Assembly (NCBI RefSeq): GCF_027571405.1
Contig: NZ_CP092968.1
Location: forward strand, 3,680,001 to 3,744,000
DNA length: 64,000 nt
DNA from: Methylocystis parvus OBBP
GTDB lineage: Bacteria; Pseudomonadota; Alphaproteobacteria; Rhizobiales; Beijerinckiaceae
Reading direction: 5' to 3'
Program-made: the position numbers and the translations under genes
In this document: positions 63,839-64,000 of the stretch, one piece after another
How positions within the stretch are numbered: position 1 is the first letter of the stretch
How the letters are laid out: each line of letters opens with the position of its first letter
The notes under the pieces: model-generated
Database searches by the model: none
Told to the model about the DNA's origin: nothing
What the model saw: the letters and a program-made list of their open reading frames with translations, nothing else

Positions 63839-64000
63839 TCAGGCGACCGCCGCCGCAAAAATGGGCGCGCGGTCGACGCGGCGATTGGCGACCCAGGCGG
63901 AACGGAGCTTGCCGATCGGACGATCGAACAGCGCCCAGATGGCGTAGGAGGCGACGAGAATCAGCGCCAGCGCTTCCGAGCAGAGGATCAGGCGCTCAAT
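63839..64000 (-). CDS. C-terminal end of a membrane acyltransferase (partial)
   Basis: The last 53 residues (ending WALFDRPIGKLRSAWVANRR and a short tail) look like the C-terminus of an acyltransferase-3 (OafA/YrhL) protein: a final hydrophobic helix followed by the FDRPIGKLR-type segment. The gene continues beyond the window. Confidence 0.5.
   Translation of the reverse strand: MERLILCSEALALILVASYAIWALFDRPIGKLRSAWVANRRVDRAPIFAAAVA

Overview
The window reads as chromosomal DNA of a GC-rich alphaproteobacterium, most likely of the order Hyphomicrobiales (Rhizobiales). The evidence is a Rhodobacter-type gene transfer agent (GTA) cluster, a FeuP/FeuQ-like two-component system with a small PepSY protein, a DUF3126 protein, a PhaR-phaAB polyhydroxybutyrate locus, and a Tag / HD hydrolase / phosphatase / NAD-regulator block. 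A methanotroph-related or Beijerinckiaceae/Methylocystaceae host is my guess; no marker gene in the window proves it.

Layout. 1-2.55 kb: the end of a group 3b-like [NiFe]-hydrogenase operon (small subunit, large subunit, maturation protease). 2.5-7.7 kb: a galactose locus with galT-galK on the minus strand and, divergently, a cytoplasmic family 2 glycoside hydrolase. 7.65-10.5 kb: pckA, tRNA-Tyr(GTA) and a PAS-only protein. 10.6-13.5 kb: a DUF882 peptidase-like protein and a protein with a ClpP/crotonase-like signature. 13.6-16.3 kb: Nudix-wHTH NAD regulator, phosphatase, HD hydrolase and 3-methyladenine glycosylase. 16.5-18.7 kb: small exported or unknown proteins. 18.7-21.2 kb: histidine kinase, response regulator and PepSY protein.

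21.3-38.2 kb, all on the minus strand, is a complete GTA structural cluster: terminase subunits, portal, two tiny ORFs, protease, capsid, adaptor, head closure, tail terminator, tail tube, two tail chaperones, short tape measure, distal tail, hub, NlpC/P60 peptidase and the large tip protein. It continues into a DUF2793/glycine-rich fibre-like protein, an M15 endolysin-like peptidase and a small holin-like membrane protein. A good sigma-70-like promoter with an adjacent inverted repeat lies just upstream of the first gene.

38.4-51.6 kb: purD, RNase PH, an EF-G paralogue that lacks the usual catalytic histidine, a MarR regulator with an Fe-S/SCP2 fusion enzyme sharing an identical 15-bp upstream motif, an L,D-transpeptidase, membrane proteins, phaB and phaA with inverted REP-like repeats between them, phaR, and a toxin-antitoxin pair whose ParE-like toxin is frameshifted while the antitoxin is intact. 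51.6-64 kb: ychF, a RoxA-like dihaem cytochrome with one CXXXCH motif, a second L,D-transpeptidase, a THI5-like ABC transporter, tldD/pmbA, an RluA-type pseudouridine synthase, an SGNH protein and the end of a membrane acyltransferase.

No rRNA, CRISPR array or insertion sequence was seen. Function calls rest on recognised motifs and gene order; no database search was run.
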